Under the pieces are notes generated by a model that saw only the letters and a program-made list of their open reading frames with translations, ran no database searches and had not been told where the DNA came from. 64,000 bases of DNA from Paralvinella palmiformis (Eukaryota > Annelida > Polychaeta > Terebellida > Alvinellidae): NCBI GenBank assembly GCA_025642065.1, contig JAODUP010000457.1:167001-231000 (forward strand), read 5' to 3'. A program made the position numbers and the translations under genes. Each line of letters opens with the position of its first letter. The stretch's first letter is position 1. Positions 1-11,876 of the stretch are shown here, piece by piece.

Positions 1-966
1 GTTGTTTAGCGAATTGGACAGCAGAGAGTTGAATGATATGATAAATTAGTTTGCGACTTTTGTGCACATGACACAGTTATGATGGTAGGCTAATTGGTTA
101 ATGGGCCAAGTGACCTGCAAAAGTAGTTACCATAATATGGTATGGCAAAAGACAACACACCTTTTTGGCATAACTGTCCATTGTTTGAACCCGAGTACTA
201 GATCTATAGATCTGTGACAAACTATCCCACCAGACCATTTGTGACCAGACCAGTTCAAAGTTACATCTATAGAACAGACTGTCACTATACTAATACTGTG
301 TTAGGTCAAGGAGGTGCCTAGATTAATAGTATTGAAATGATTGACAGAGTATCAGCTGCATTGCTCATGCAGTCATGGCTAAAATTATGAAAATTCAAAC
401 ATCCTCATCATGAACTGATCATGACGATGATGAAGAATCAAGAGGGCAAATCATAGGACAACTAATTTTGATTATCAGATCTATTCTATACACATAATTT
501 ATAATACCGTAGACTGTAGTCGTGTAGCTCTATTAATTTAGTCTATATTTAATTCTAGTAATAGTAGTATTAAACTTTAATTTAAAGTATAGATCTAGAT
601 AATATGGATCTACAGATTACAGTATGAGTATCATAGATAGTATGAGTATCATTATTATAATCATAATCATAATCACATCGTCGATGTCGATGAGTATTAG
701 TATACAAATACTTCTTTAAATTTAATGGCACTTTATAGAGTAGACCTAGAATTAGAATAAATCTACTATGGCCTCAGAATACTGAAAACAGATTTAATAT
801 TAAAGTCATGTAATCATCTAAAGATCACCTGTCATCACACATTAAATAAACTGAAACGTCAACACCAAATTACCCGCGCCGTCGAGGAGAGCAGTGGTGC
901 CCTCTTACGGCCTCTAACAAATCTGCTAAGGGGATACTTCCTTTTTTAAAGTAAATTTTATTAGCT

Positions 967-1000
<34 letters not shown>

Positions 1001-1121
1001 TATCTTAATTTATGTATCGATATATTGTTTATGTTTGTAATACACAAAACACATTATACAGCTTATACAACTTAAAGAATATCGCCTGTAAAACAAGAAT
1101 TTATATGGACTTTAGGGGTCC

Positions 1122-1310
1122 GTCGATCTCGGCCCGTCAACTTCGGCCTATGTCGCCCTAGGCCGCGTCGATCTCGGCCCAGGTATTCCAAGCGATTAAC
1201 ATTAAAATAGTTGCTCACTCCATAATGCCAATAGGCTGAGATCGACTGTTGCATTAAAGTATTACTTGTAGATGCGTGTTTGTATGTCGCCGATCTCGGC
1301 CCATGTCGAT

Positions 1311-1371
<61 letters not shown>

Positions 1372-1414
1372 ATTATACATATAATTATATTGTATAATTA
1401 TATACAATTAGATA

Positions 1415-1469
<55 letters not shown>

Positions 1470-1900
1470 GATAGATAGACATATATATATATATATATAA
1501 TTGTGTTTATATATTCTGCAGTTGGATTACCGATTGTACGACACATATTCCAATGTTTTTATGTATTGAGTGAAACGACTACGACTTCCTGTGCCAACCT
1601 TGTTTACACGCACAACTCAAACACACCCAACAACCACAATCTACTCAATGAAACAATTAATGCTAGAGCAACTAGAGCCAACATAGACATGATAATTAGA
1701 AAGCTTAAAAGCACGTAGACATTAAAGTAGCATTTAATTTTTGTACACAAACACACAAATATTTAATTAGGCGGCCATTTAATTATATACAACAAAACAT
1801 AGGAATACCCATTTTCTTTTAGGTCAATTGGAATACTACTTAGGTAGGCCGAGATCGACGAGGGCCGAGGTCGACATGGGCCGAGATCGACTTGAGTCGG
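1122..1900. repeat. 16-bp minisatellite blocks in opposite orientation
   Basis: A GC-rich unit close to GTCGATCTCGGCCCAT recurs about four times with divergence at 1122-1182 and again at 1286-1309. The same unit in reverse complement (GGGCCGAGATCGACAT) appears once at 1233-1247 and as three to four units at 1846-1900. The blocks stand out against an AT-rich background and enclose TA-rich DNA, so the whole looks like a foldback or MITE-like element with repeat-bearing ends, or an expanded inverted satellite. The family was not identified. Confidence 0.6.
1314..1498. repeat. (TA)n microsatellite cluster
   Basis: Three long alternating TA tracts are separated by short AATTATA-rich linkers. Open frames across this stretch are only TA-repeat translation. 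Confidence 0.9.
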
Positions 1901-1964
<64 letters not shown>

Positions 1965-2116
1965 CGTGTAAATAATATATAAATACTTTTTAACATCTAA
2001 CATTGTATGGACTTAATTTTACATAAGTCTTGATATGGTCCATTCCTAACTCTAAGCATTAAAAATTTGTACATCTGACCGAAAGGATCCCTATATCCTT
2101 GACCTTGTTTAGTGAC

Positions 2117-2218
2117 AGCCAATCAGTTTGTGCCGGAAATCAGTTGTGCACCAATTACTTTGTCGCTGGTTTTGGCGCGTGCAGAGGAATATCGTTACAG
2201 ACTCTTGGTTGTTGACAG
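2117..2218 (+). promoter_or_regulatory. candidate stathmin promoter and non-coding first exon
   Basis: Within 65 bp lie a CCAAT box (2119-2123), an ETS core CCGGAA (about 2133-2138), a second CCAAT (about 2151-2155) and a perfect E2F consensus TTTGGCGC (2171-2178). The segment ends at a plausible splice donor, GACAG followed by GTTTGT, after 2218. No TATA box is seen. The stathmin exon carrying the start codon at 10,536 begins with a strong acceptor, so an upstream non-coding exon is required. This is the only such motif cluster I noticed in the first 10 kb. E2F control would fit a proliferation-linked gene. The assignment is inference; the motifs are seen directly. Confidence 0.4.
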
Positions 2219-2840
2219 GTTTGTGTATTATTTTCCATGTACATTAAACATTATGACTTAAATTATGTTTTGGTACACAATGATTTATTTATGAAATCCA
2301 ATGTATACAATGGACAACAGAGCATGGGGTATATAACATCAGTAAATGCGGTTGAAATCCTAGTAGACTGTAGAGTCTACTTAGTAACTAGACTACTAAA
2401 CCAGTCTACTACTAGTCAAGTAGTCTAGTCTAGTCTTTAGGTATGTGACATAAAATTTTAAATGCATCATTTGGAGCTGGTTATCTATATCTATTATTAA
2501 AATAGTAAGGCTAATTACCAATAAAATGGTGTCAAAACCATTCCTCTATCTTTATTAACAACAAAGTTACAAGCATTTTAATATGGTATGTATGTAAATT
2601 AGGTACGTGACAAAAAAAACTTAAGTTAAAGATAGAGCACTGATTGAAGAACAAGAATTAAACATTCCAGTGGTATCTGTTTCATGATTATAGCTCAAAT
2701 ATTAAGGAAGTTGGAGACTAGACTCTACTTCTTCAAAAATGTAGGATTTATGGCTACTTAACATGGAAATGAATGGGAAGGTCTGTGACCTCAAATCCAA
2801 TTTTCACCAAAATTTTCATAACTCTAATATTCAATGAAAT

Positions 2841-3411
2841 AGCTAGTCTAAATAACTAATTGATGTCTAGAAAACTACTGATGTCTAAAAAACTAACTGA
2901 TATCTAAATAATTAAATAAGCAACTGCATCATGATGTTTAAATAACTAACTGATATCTAAATAAATAACTGATGTCTAAATAAATAACTAAAGTCTAAAT
3001 AACTATTTAATATCTAAATAACTAATTGATGTCTAAAAAAATAATTGATATCTAAATAACTAAATGTCTAAATATTTAAATAAGTAACTGATGGCCAAAT
3101 AACTAACTGATATCTAAATAACTATCTGATAGCTAAATAACTAACTAATGTCTAAATAATTAATTGATGTCTAACAAAATATTTGATGTAGAGTTCTATA
3201 ATAATAAAAATATTAGACATCAAATATTTAAAGAAGTACCTAATGTCTAAATAACTAAGTGGTGGTTAAATAACTAACTGCATGATATCTAAATAACTAA
3301 CTAATGTCTAAATAATTAATTGATGTCTAAAAAAAGTAAATGACTAAATATTTAAATAAGTAAATGATGTCTAAAAAAGGAAATGATGGCTAAATAACTA
3401 ACTAATGTCTA
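2841..3411. repeat. 19-bp minisatellite, about 25-30 degenerate units
   Basis: The unit is close to ATAACTAACTGATATCTAA, repeated head-to-tail with substitutions (ATGT/ATATC variants) and small indels. It is interrupted near 3180-3235 by non-repeat sequence. Confidence 0.85.
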
Positions 3412-4726
3412 CTACACTGTCATATGTTTCATCCGTTTGCCAGTATGCGACCATGTACATGTTTCTAGGTGGACTTTCCAATGGCAATGGCGAACCAGAA
3501 AAATCGTGGCTGGCCAAATATTTTTCCACAGGCTACTACAGACGTTCGAATGTACATACAACTATGAAACTTTCAGCAAATTCAACTTTAGACCATTATC
3601 TACATTTTGTATACCGTACTCACGTGAATAAGTTTTTTTATTAAAAGATAATAATAAGAAGACATGTCATAGAATTTACTGACATGAACATCAATGGCAA
3701 GTATGATGCTGACGTGTGAATAGAATGTTGGCGATGGTATCTTTGTTTGTTTTCTTCGAGGGGGGGGCGCTAAATCAAAGGGGTTCCCCCCAAAAATGAT
3801 CCGAAAGAAATGCCAAGCCCAGCTGTGCAGGCTCTGTCCATGATCCAGAACACCAGAGCAGTTTATAAGCATGTACCTACGTAAATTTGCATTAAAACAA
3901 TGCCATGGACATGCTACTGTTTGTGACTAAATTAGTGAACTTAATTTCATTAATAATTAGGATATTATAATGAAATTTTCAGGCCATATAATATATAAAG
4001 TATTTTAGCTCAGCTCCATCTTTCCATACTCAGATACTGCTCCTCTGGTGGCTGGCTGTGAGTGGTGGGTGAGGCGGTAGGAACAACCATGCAATAAAAA
4101 GGGACCACACTGGAAATAAGTGCTTTCGTGTGCTATCCATGTTTCATGATATAGTATCATGAAAAGAAAGAAAATCAATCAAAACAAATGTCCTGGAAAA
4201 ATATTGCATATTGCCTGTGAAAAAATCCACTTAGTCTTGGAACAAAGATGATGAATGATGTTATACAGCCACTGAGCGATCCAACTCTCTACCAGTTAGA
4301 CCAAGAAGGCCCCCACTTAGAACAAAAAAGTCACTGAATAAATATGCCTGTAGAAGAAAAAGAGTGCCGGTACATCATACATGGTCTTGATATCCCATGT
4401 CATTTAAATAAAAGTGGGTGAATCAGACAACTAGAACGGGTGAGGAGGAGGCTGTATCATAAAAATGTCAATAAGCGATCACACATTGATTAAATGTGAT
4501 TTGCTTTTTCACACATATCGTGATTTATTTCCACCTTTAAACCTGGAAAATAATATTTTCTTGGCCGTGAGAGCCAAGATTATCCTTATTGCTTATGTTT
4601 AGATCTAGATATTATATAGCACATTTGATATATTTAACTGCATAACACTTGCAAGATGTTGCATGGTATTTGACAAAATTTTAATTATAATAATATGATA
4701 ATTAAGTGATGAATAATAAATTTTTG

Positions 4727-4952
4727 GCAGACATCGGGTCAATTCCGGAACTGGAATTAATTATTTTAAAAAAAATGGAATTGATAAATTTTGAATTGGA
4801 ATTGAAGTTTCCTAGAAAAAAATTAAATTCACAAATTAATTTACCATTTAATTTTTTAATTCAGAAATAGTTCTTCCGTGACAGTCCTACTTGGAATATA
4901 AACTACTCGGAGTACAAACTCATGGTAAGAAATCGGTAGCCAGGGACATGTG
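4727..4952 (-). mobile_element. MITE-like element (GGGTCAATTCC family), copy 1
   Basis: The left end reads GACATCGGGTCAATTCCGG. The interior, including the stretch around TCCTACTTGGAATATA, matches the reverse complement of the copy at 25,667-25,973, so the two are one family in opposite orientations. There is no coding capacity. The right boundary is approximate. Confidence 0.5.
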
Positions 4953-5040
4953 TATTTTGTCTTCGGGCTAGTGAGTAGTCTAAAACACTAGCCCAGTCGG
5001 GCTACCAGCATTTTGAGGCAAGATATGTGGTAGTCTCAAG

Positions 5041-5223
5041 ATGTCATTGTTGAAATTCAGCTTCAAAATTACACAAAAGAAAACTTCAAAGGGACGTTCT
5101 GTATCGCAATGGGAATACGAAGTGAAGAAGAAACAAAATTTTATTTCTAAGTGGACATTTGAATTTCTGGGGCTGTTTCATGATCAGGCAGTCGATGAAA
5201 TGCTCTGCAAAACCTGTTGCTAG
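5041..5223 (+). pseudogene. possible hAT-type transposase zinc-finger relic
   Basis: The frame contains W-T-F-E-F-L-G-L-F-H-D followed by M-L-C-K-T-C-C, which resembles the N-terminal TTF/BED-like zinc-finger start of ZNF862-like and other hAT-derived proteins (aromatic helix, acidic residue, then C-x2-C). It stops directly after the cysteines and I found no transposase core downstream. It may be chance in a 60-codon frame, so confidence is low. Confidence 0.2.
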
Positions 5224-6159
5224 GGGTGTACCTACTAAGGCCAACCTGGCCAGTTCTTGGACAAGTGATTTTTTTCTGACAAGCAAAACTGAAGTGTGAC
5301 TTGTCCTACATGACAAGTGGCCAAAAAAAGTTGGAAGTCAATCCCTGCAATCTTAGAACAGATCAGTTGGTTTATCGTGACGTCTTATTGATAGTGCCAT
5401 TTTCAGGGTTGCTTACTGAGTTTTAAAGTTTTTATCTTCACTATGTTCACCCACATTCTCTTCCTAACGGGAGGGGTGTTTTGAGTTACCCCTGGCCATA
5501 TTTCCCAGGGTTGACCAGTGCCAAATCTGAATGACAGTCATTGAATGTACCGGTAGCTCTTCCTGACTGGATATTTAGAAAGTCATGTACGCATTTCCTA
5601 TTAATGCTAGGGATGAGTTTTCCGTTTTTTCCCAGAGCCGAAAATAACGTTTTTTGGCAATAGGGAGTATGTTAAACTGGTGGACACATTTTATCCTCAC
5701 TCAAGTAGTCTCCGATTCTCCTAAAAATGTAAAACACCTAAACCGGGTACATCTGGCTGTCTTCTCTCTGCTGTTTTCTATCCTGCTTTTCAGTGGGTTT
5801 TCAAAGGCCACTCATGGCTGAATACTTGGGTTCTAAAATCTAAATGCCACTCGGTGAACCATCGTCTTTGTTTACAAATGGATCTCATCCATAATTTTGT
5901 TTGGTTTCAATGTCGCAGACGAAATGGCATCCTTGATCCAGATTGAGATCCAGCAGATGGAGACAGGGTTGCACTTTGATCGTTTAACATTAAAGCCTAA
6001 AAGAAATAAATGACCTTTAAGATGATGTCAGCATAACCTTTGTTTGAACATAAATCCATATAAAATTCAAGATCTTTATCTGTTGCCTTTAAATTATAAA
6101 CGACAAGGATGATATGAAGTCCTATGTGCCTCCATTCCTAACATTGGGGGGGGTTTAAA

Positions 6160-6362
6160 GATGGACTAATAATAGTGTACTTTTTGTAAAGTACCTTTAT
6201 TAGTGGGAGCCATTCAAAGATCCTGTACAGTGATACCCTAAATAAGATGCATGTAAAAACCCAGTAAGATATTTGAATGAAAAATATAATTTATCCGTGA
6301 AGTAGAACAGGTAATTTTTCAGAATAGATTAAAACTTTTCAAGAGACAGCCTATTTCTAATG
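6160..6362 (-). mobile_element. non-LTR retrotransposon 3' tail fragment, copy 1
   Basis: The core GGGAGCCATTCAAAGATCC, followed by a TACAGTGATACC-like stretch and a further block ending near CTATTTCTAATGTCC, is shared with 30,268-30,470 and partly with 33,121-33,190. The other copies begin at an (ATA/TTA)n-rich run, which in reverse complement looks like the microsatellite tail of a CR1/L2-type LINE. Strand is inferred from that tail. Confidence 0.4.
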
Positions 6363-6625
6363 TCCAATAAACAACTCACTCGGTCACTTCACTTAATACA
6401 CTGACGTCAGAAGAACTCTCTGCAGTTAATCAGTTTTGAGATTTTTTGTTGTTGGGAATTTACAAACAACAGATAAGTGACTACCAAATACTAGGCTGTG
6501 TTTTAGATGTCCTGGAAAATGTTGACAGCAATAAAAAAATCTTTATATAGATTAAATCTTAGGTGAAATTATCTGAAGCCTATCTGGGTTACCCTAAAAT
6601 TAATAGTCAAATTACATCACAGAAG

Positions 6626-6836
6626 CTGCACAGGTGTTTGAAAACCTGGAAAGTCCTGGAATTTGGACATATAGATCTATATTTCTAATCATAAGCATAC
6701 AGAAATTCAGTTGTTACGCTTCCAAAATATGGGTGTATTTTTGCATGTTAAGAGTTCGTGAATTCATTGAAAATGTCCTTGAATTTAACATTGGAAGGTC
6801 CTGGAATCTGAGATGTCAAAATGTGTATGAACCCTG
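6626..6836 (-). mobile_element. MITE-like repeat (CAGGGTTCATAC family), copy 1
   Basis: It ends in TGTCAAAATGTGTATGAACC followed by CTG and starts with AGGTGTTTGAAAACCTGG. Both are reverse complements of parts of the more complete copy at 38,560-38,787, and it shares its 3' half with 23,495-23,631. There is no coding capacity. Confidence 0.55.
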
Positions 6837-7800
6837 CAACAATATCCTTACCATCTTATTGTAAGTCTTTAGCAGATTGTTCATAGATAAAGTCGGTAAC
6901 TGTAATGCTTCACGTGTATAATTTATTTCATCCCAAATATATAATAACATACGTGTGTATAAATACTTAAGTAATAGTAAAAAAATAGTAATGTTTAAAG
7001 CTGGTTACTTTATAGGTGTTGTGCATATATAACAAATTTGTTGAGTCAAGTTCTAGACGGGCTGATAAAATTGGGTTATACAGGCAGTGCTATGAGTTAA
7101 CCATGGACTTTATGGGGTTTTCTTGTAGATTTTTATCCGTTTAACTGAAATCTTGCACAATTTTTATTTTCTGGTATTGATGGGACTAGATGGAGCTACC
7201 CATATTCATAGTTTCACCTTTTTATTTCTAAAGAGTACTTCACATTTAACTTCACTTTGTTACTTCAGGGGGTCACTTGATTTATTTATTGTACCATGTG
7301 CACAGAAGTAGCTGAAAACAGCAATATTTTCACAGCTGTGTGTCGGTAACATGATGTTTCCGTCTATCCACGTCTCCTTTATTTCGAAGAATCTCCTTTA
7401 TTTCATGATTCTGCTTTATTATCTCTTTGTAGAATTATCTGTAACTTTATTGACTTATTTCCTTACAATTGATTGTTAATTGTATTCAAGTGACTTTTAT
7501 ACTTTGAAATTGAGCTCCTTCTGCAATAAAACACTGGTTTATAAGTTTTATGTCTATTCTCCCATTCATGTCTTTTGTTTTGTTTCCAAACATTTTGACT
7601 GAGAAAGGGGGTGGACTTCCCTGCTTGAGTTAATGCCCCCACCCCACTCCGCCAACTGTGTTGCGGCCAAAAATAAAGCCTACAACTTGGTCTCCTTTAT
7701 TTTCATTTCAAGTATGTGGACACTGTGTTTAGTGTCCTTTACCGCAAGCTTGTAGGTCAGAGTTTCAGGTTAAAGAAAATACTCATTCACTTAAAACTAA

Positions 7801-7945
7801 TCCATGACTGGACTGGTAGCGTGGTTGGTCACAGATCTATAGCACCTGCGTTCAAACCTAGGCCGTGCTATTTCAGAAGGCTGTTTCATATTTCACTTCG
7901 CCTCATTACATTTGGATGTTGCTCGGCCCATTTAGCCTGTTTTAC
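7801..7945 (+). mobile_element. tRNA-derived SINE (family A), copy 1
   Basis: An A-box-like GACTGGTAGCG and a B-box-like CGTTCAAACCT are followed by the family body GTTTCATATTTCACTTCGCC, then CATTACATTTGG and CGGCCCATTTAGCCTG. It is moderately diverged from the other seven copies. Confidence 0.65.
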
Positions 7946-8338
7946 TTAAAATGCATCCATTCTGAATATGATCAATATACAGCTAAACAAAGCTGTTTAC
8001 CAATATGATAACGGTTTTAATATTTAATAATGTGGTAATATAAATCAATAAAATGCATACATCCTCAGATCATCTTATCCCAGTATTAAACTGTAGCATT
8101 TTATAATGTTCATTATTGTATAGTTTAACATTTCAATGTTAATAACAGTTGATCACCCTTGCCAAAATGTCTCTGATGTCATCTAGTGGTCCTGTTGATA
8201 AACAGCAAAAGATGACAGTGATACAGAATCTACCTAGAATACTTAAATAGATTTTAGGTTTTTGTATACCAAGTTCGTCATTGCTGAATGAGTTAATATT
8301 TCGGTCCAAACTGGAGATGATAAATATTATCCTATTTC

Positions 8339-8530
8339 AGGATGCTCAGATGGTGGAGTGCTCTAAACCTCTCTACTACAAATCTCTAGGCCAGGGTTCG
8401 AATTTGAATTATACCCTATGTTTATAACTCACTCATCCTGTTTGGTGTTGTGTTACAAAACCTTCAGCTGGGTTGCTAACTGAATCAAAATACTGCTATA
8501 TGTGTGGGATGTTTCCCCAGTTACATGCCA
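8339..8530 (+). mobile_element. tRNA-like SINE (family B), copy 1
   Basis: A tRNA-like head (GGATGCTCAGATGGTGGAG, then B-box-like AGGGTTCGAAT) is followed by a tail containing TGTGTGGGATGTTTCCCCAG. The same head and tail appear in reverse complement at 32,083-32,190. The body differs from family A. Confidence 0.45.
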
Positions 8531-9146
8531 CATGCCATTTCGTAGTCATGTGGAATGTAATGATAATGTCAACTCCCAGTGGCGTAGCCTATTTTCGGCT
8601 GTCATATCCAGGCAGGTAATTAGTGTTAATTAATTCAATCCAGTTATGTGCTCATTTATAGCTTGATCAACTGGTAAGCTTCCCGTCTATAAAATGACTT
8701 GTCATGAGAACCGGTAGTGTTTGTATTACATCCGTATCAGATATATTTGTCCTGTATGACACCATAACTTCAGCTCCAATATACAATTATCAACTTTGAG
8801 TGTCACCAAGTGCCATCTAAGTGACACATTTTTCAAATATTTCCTGTATCTGTAGAGAAGAGTAACTCATCGCTCAGTCTTGTTGATTCACAGATTTGTT
8901 GTCTGAATGGCCGTAGTTTCATTCCCAGCAAAAGGTCTGCCACTGGTTTTCTCTGTTTGACCACTGAGTGAACGACCACACCCTATATTTTGACATGAAA
9001 TAGAATTTATTGGCTTGTCTGATTGATAGTTTATAGCATAAATTGTGAAATATGATAGGCTGTTGTTTTTATTTATTTTTAATTTTTATAAAGAAAACCA
9101 ACTGGAAATTGTAATGTTTCACTGAAATAATAATTGTCAGTCTCAG

Positions 9147-9780
9147 GTGACCATATCCTATCATACCTTGTGCTGGCTAGCTTGGCTGGCTGTATTGAGT
9201 TCTGAGGTTCTAACATTCATTATTTATGTATGGGCTGAAGGCAGGCCGTGGACATTATTATGCAGACAGGGCAAGGCGTCACAGTGTCTGGTCTGCCCTG
9301 GTCTCGTCTCCCAGCAGAAGCTATCCCCCGTCCAGCAGACAGACAGACGGATAGAGAGATTGCTGGCTGGCTGGTCGGACAACCGGTGTGTGTGTTTGTG
9401 GAGAATTGCTTCTGTTTGTGGTTGTTTCTGCTTGTAGATGGCATCAAAGGTTGGCTGTCTTAGCACGGGTTCTACTGATTGGATTCTCTGCGAAGAATTA
9501 ACCTGTGGATAGAGAAGTAGGGGCCAATTTGTGCAAGCTTTACCGTCTCTCTGTCTCCGTCTCTCTCCATCTTTATCCACTGGAAGTCTCCCTCTCTCAC
9601 TCTGCACCCATTGGCTGTATGCTGTCATCCCATCCCGGTGTGACAAGATTACGTCACTGGTTTGCCTCCATTTCTCCTGGCTACAGTTGTCTCCTATTCC
9701 TGGATTACCTGCCGGCTTGGTTTGTATACAGACTAGTATTTGTATTGCTTGTGTATGCGGGTTAATGTTCACATGCAAGA
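9147..9780. other. GC-richer patch with overlapping open frames on both strands
   Basis: Base composition is clearly less AT-rich than the surroundings, rich in CTGGCTGG, CAGACAGA and CTCTCTC runs. It carries the longest open frame of the window, 184 codons on the minus strand (9224-9778), plus plus-strand frames of 71-96 codons. None resembles a family I know and the residues are low-complexity, so I regard them as composition-driven. The patch lies 0.8 kb upstream of the stathmin start exon and could hold an alternative promoter. Confidence 0.3.
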
Positions 9781-10143
9781 AAACTAGCTTATTGCTCTCC
9801 TGAGCTAAATTGTAGAAGCTGATGACATGGCTTGGTGTGGGTGAGTGAGTGAGTGAGTGAGTGAGTGAGTGAAAATTTCATTTAAGTGGATGGATATAAT
9901 GTATCATAAATGATATTAATATAATGATGTCAATGTTGCACCTAATTTACATTTATCTTAAATAAGATCTTGCAGTTGTCTTATGTAAATTGGCCAAATA
10001 ATGCTTTGCTTAAATCACCTTATAACAATAGTAAAGAAATAATTGTTATTAACTATGAAATGTTACGCTGACCTGTGGATTATAAATAGTAAAATCTTAT
10101 TACACAATCTATACTGACTAATAATATAATTGGCAAATGTCTG

Positions 10144-10148
<5 letters not shown>

Positions 10149-10175
<27 letters not shown>
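10149..10175. repeat. (TA)n microsatellite
   Basis: Uninterrupted TA alternation about 360 bp upstream of the stathmin start exon. Confidence 0.85.
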
Positions 10176-10535
10176 CGACCGAACGAACAATGAACCATAC
10201 ACCTTTATTTGTATTATAATATTCTGTCATTCTCCATTCACTAAACTTGGCAGTTAGACAAATTTATTCCAATATTATTAACACCAGTCCGAGCTGTTAC
10301 ATGCCCAACAATAATGTTTGGCTTGTCACTGATATGATGCCAGCTAATATTAGTCATTGTATCTTTTCTCAGCCAGGATTTAGAGACATGAATAATTTAG
10401 TTCAATCAGTAATTAGTACTTTTGTGCTGAGATCATGTCTCTTTTGGTATCAATATATATTATATGCAGTTCTGTTGTTTGCCATTACAACTGGAACATC
10501 CCGATCTAAGCTACCCGCTGTTTCTGTATTTCCAG

Positions 10536-10593
10536 TACCACACGTGCCTTTTGACATTGTTCACCCAACCTACCGTACTCACAATGGCTCAAG
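10536..10593 (+). CDS. STMN: stathmin exon with start codon (coding from 10584)
   Basis: The acceptor TTTCTGTATTTCCAG ends at 10,535 and the donor GTAAGA follows 10,593. The exon carries 48 nt of 5' UTR without any upstream ATG and then ATG GCT CAA G (phase 1). Human STMN1 likewise has its start codon just before a phase-1 junction. The strong acceptor implies an upstream non-coding exon. Confidence 0.85.
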
Positions 10594-11830
10594 GTAAGAT
10601 CGTGATTTGGTTGATGTTTTCATGCTTTACAATTAATAAGTTTTAAAATGATGAATTTTGTATCTACAGTTATATATTGACAAATAGTAATATGTCTTAA
10701 CTTTCAATTATTTTGTGTAATCTGTTCTTGTTAAAGATGGTGCTGTGGTGTGTTGTTCAGTGAATGCTTTGATTTATAAGATAACCAACTGTGATGTTAG
10801 CAAGGGTTGAAATCAGAAGGAAAAACGTGTGGGAAGAATTTGTTAATGTTGTTTGTAAGGCATAGGCTTAGTACATAGAACAAGGATTATACCCATAGTA
10901 ATATAGATATGTTATTTTGTTTTAAAACTTAATGCATTCACTAATAAATAGACGTATATGCTGATATAATGTTAATTCAATGTGATTTTAAAAATTAATG
11001 CATTTTCTTGTTCATACTAATGATGGTGTCTGTTTGTGTGTGTGCCATGAAGCCATGTAGCACTGTCTTCCTTGCACAGCCATTACCATAGTCATCTCAT
11101 TATGGTGTAATGTTGCCCTTGAATATCGCTTACAATCATCTGCCAGTACTACAACGTGATGCTGAGGACGTTCTGTTAGTGGTAGTTATCACAACTGGTG
11201 AACCATATTCATCTCATTATGGTGTTTGTCCTTGAATATCGCTTGTATCATCTGCCAGTACCACAACGTGGTGTGGGTGACGTTCTATTAAACATCACAA
11301 CTGGTGAACTATGTCCTTTATTGCCTGCCTCATTACGCAGCTGTATTCAGTGCTGAGCATCTGGTGTTGCTAGGTATACTATCTCAATCCTGTGTAATGT
11401 TATTAGGATATCTACACTGTATGAATGAACAGTTCATCAATATCTTTAGTCCAGATAAGCTACTTATAATATGTAGAAGCTTTTCCGGGCTGCTTTGTTA
11501 TCACTAAGCACCCGGTAACTAGTTTTGCCAAGGCTAGTGAATCATGTTAGGTGTACAAATTAATCTATAATGCATAGGGCCAGGCTCCCCCCTCACCTAA
11601 ATGCTACCTGCATCCGAAGTCTACATACTTGAGCTTTAAGAAACGGCCATTTGTGTTTTATTCTAAACTATAGACACATGTCTAGATTTATGTCGTCTAT
11701 AAATTATACAGGTCACAGATGCTGAAGTATTTATTTTTGATCTGTACGATGTTTCCGCGTGATCCAGATACTGATTGGTAACTAATCTAATTAAAATTGG
11801 CAGTTTGATAGATTAAACTTAAAGCCTTGC

Positions 11831-11876
<46 letters not shown>

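Larger units (their letters stand above)
1..2100. other. 5' intergenic DNA, AT-rich, minisatellites and TA microsatellites
   Basis: No conserved coding exon was recognised here. The stretch is very AT-rich and holds several long (TA)n tracts (about 969-1000, 1314-1364, 1421-1466, 1482-1498, 1905-1931, the last running into (TG)n to 1957) and a 16-bp GC-rich minisatellite in opposite orientations at both ends of an 0.8-kb segment. The short open frames here read through TA repeats (Tyr-Ile runs) and are not genes. Confidence 0.7.
2219..10535 (+). other. probable intron 1 of stathmin (repeat-rich)
   Basis: No conserved exon was found. The interval holds a 19-bp minisatellite (2841-3411), MITE-like copies (4727-4952 and 6626-6836), a possible transposase zinc-finger relic (5041-5223), a LINE-tail copy (6160-6362), tRNA-like SINEs (7801-7945 and 8339-8530), a GC-richer patch (9147-9780) and a (GTGA)n tract near 9840-9870. 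It is an intron only if the 2.1-kb first exon is right. Confidence 0.4.

Noticed and set aside
1072..1467. Overlapping 111- and 63-codon frames
   Set aside because: They are Tyr-Ile translations of (TA)n tracts.
4247..4310. tRNA-like head in reverse (TTGGTCTAACTGGTAGAG)
   Set aside because: It may be a truncated SINE family A copy, but no family body follows; not a tRNA gene because no acceptor stem closes.
9224..9778. 184-codon minus-strand frame as a gene
   Set aside because: Low-complexity residues, no recognised domain, overlapping plus-strand frames of similar quality and no convincing splice context; kept only as a compositional patch.
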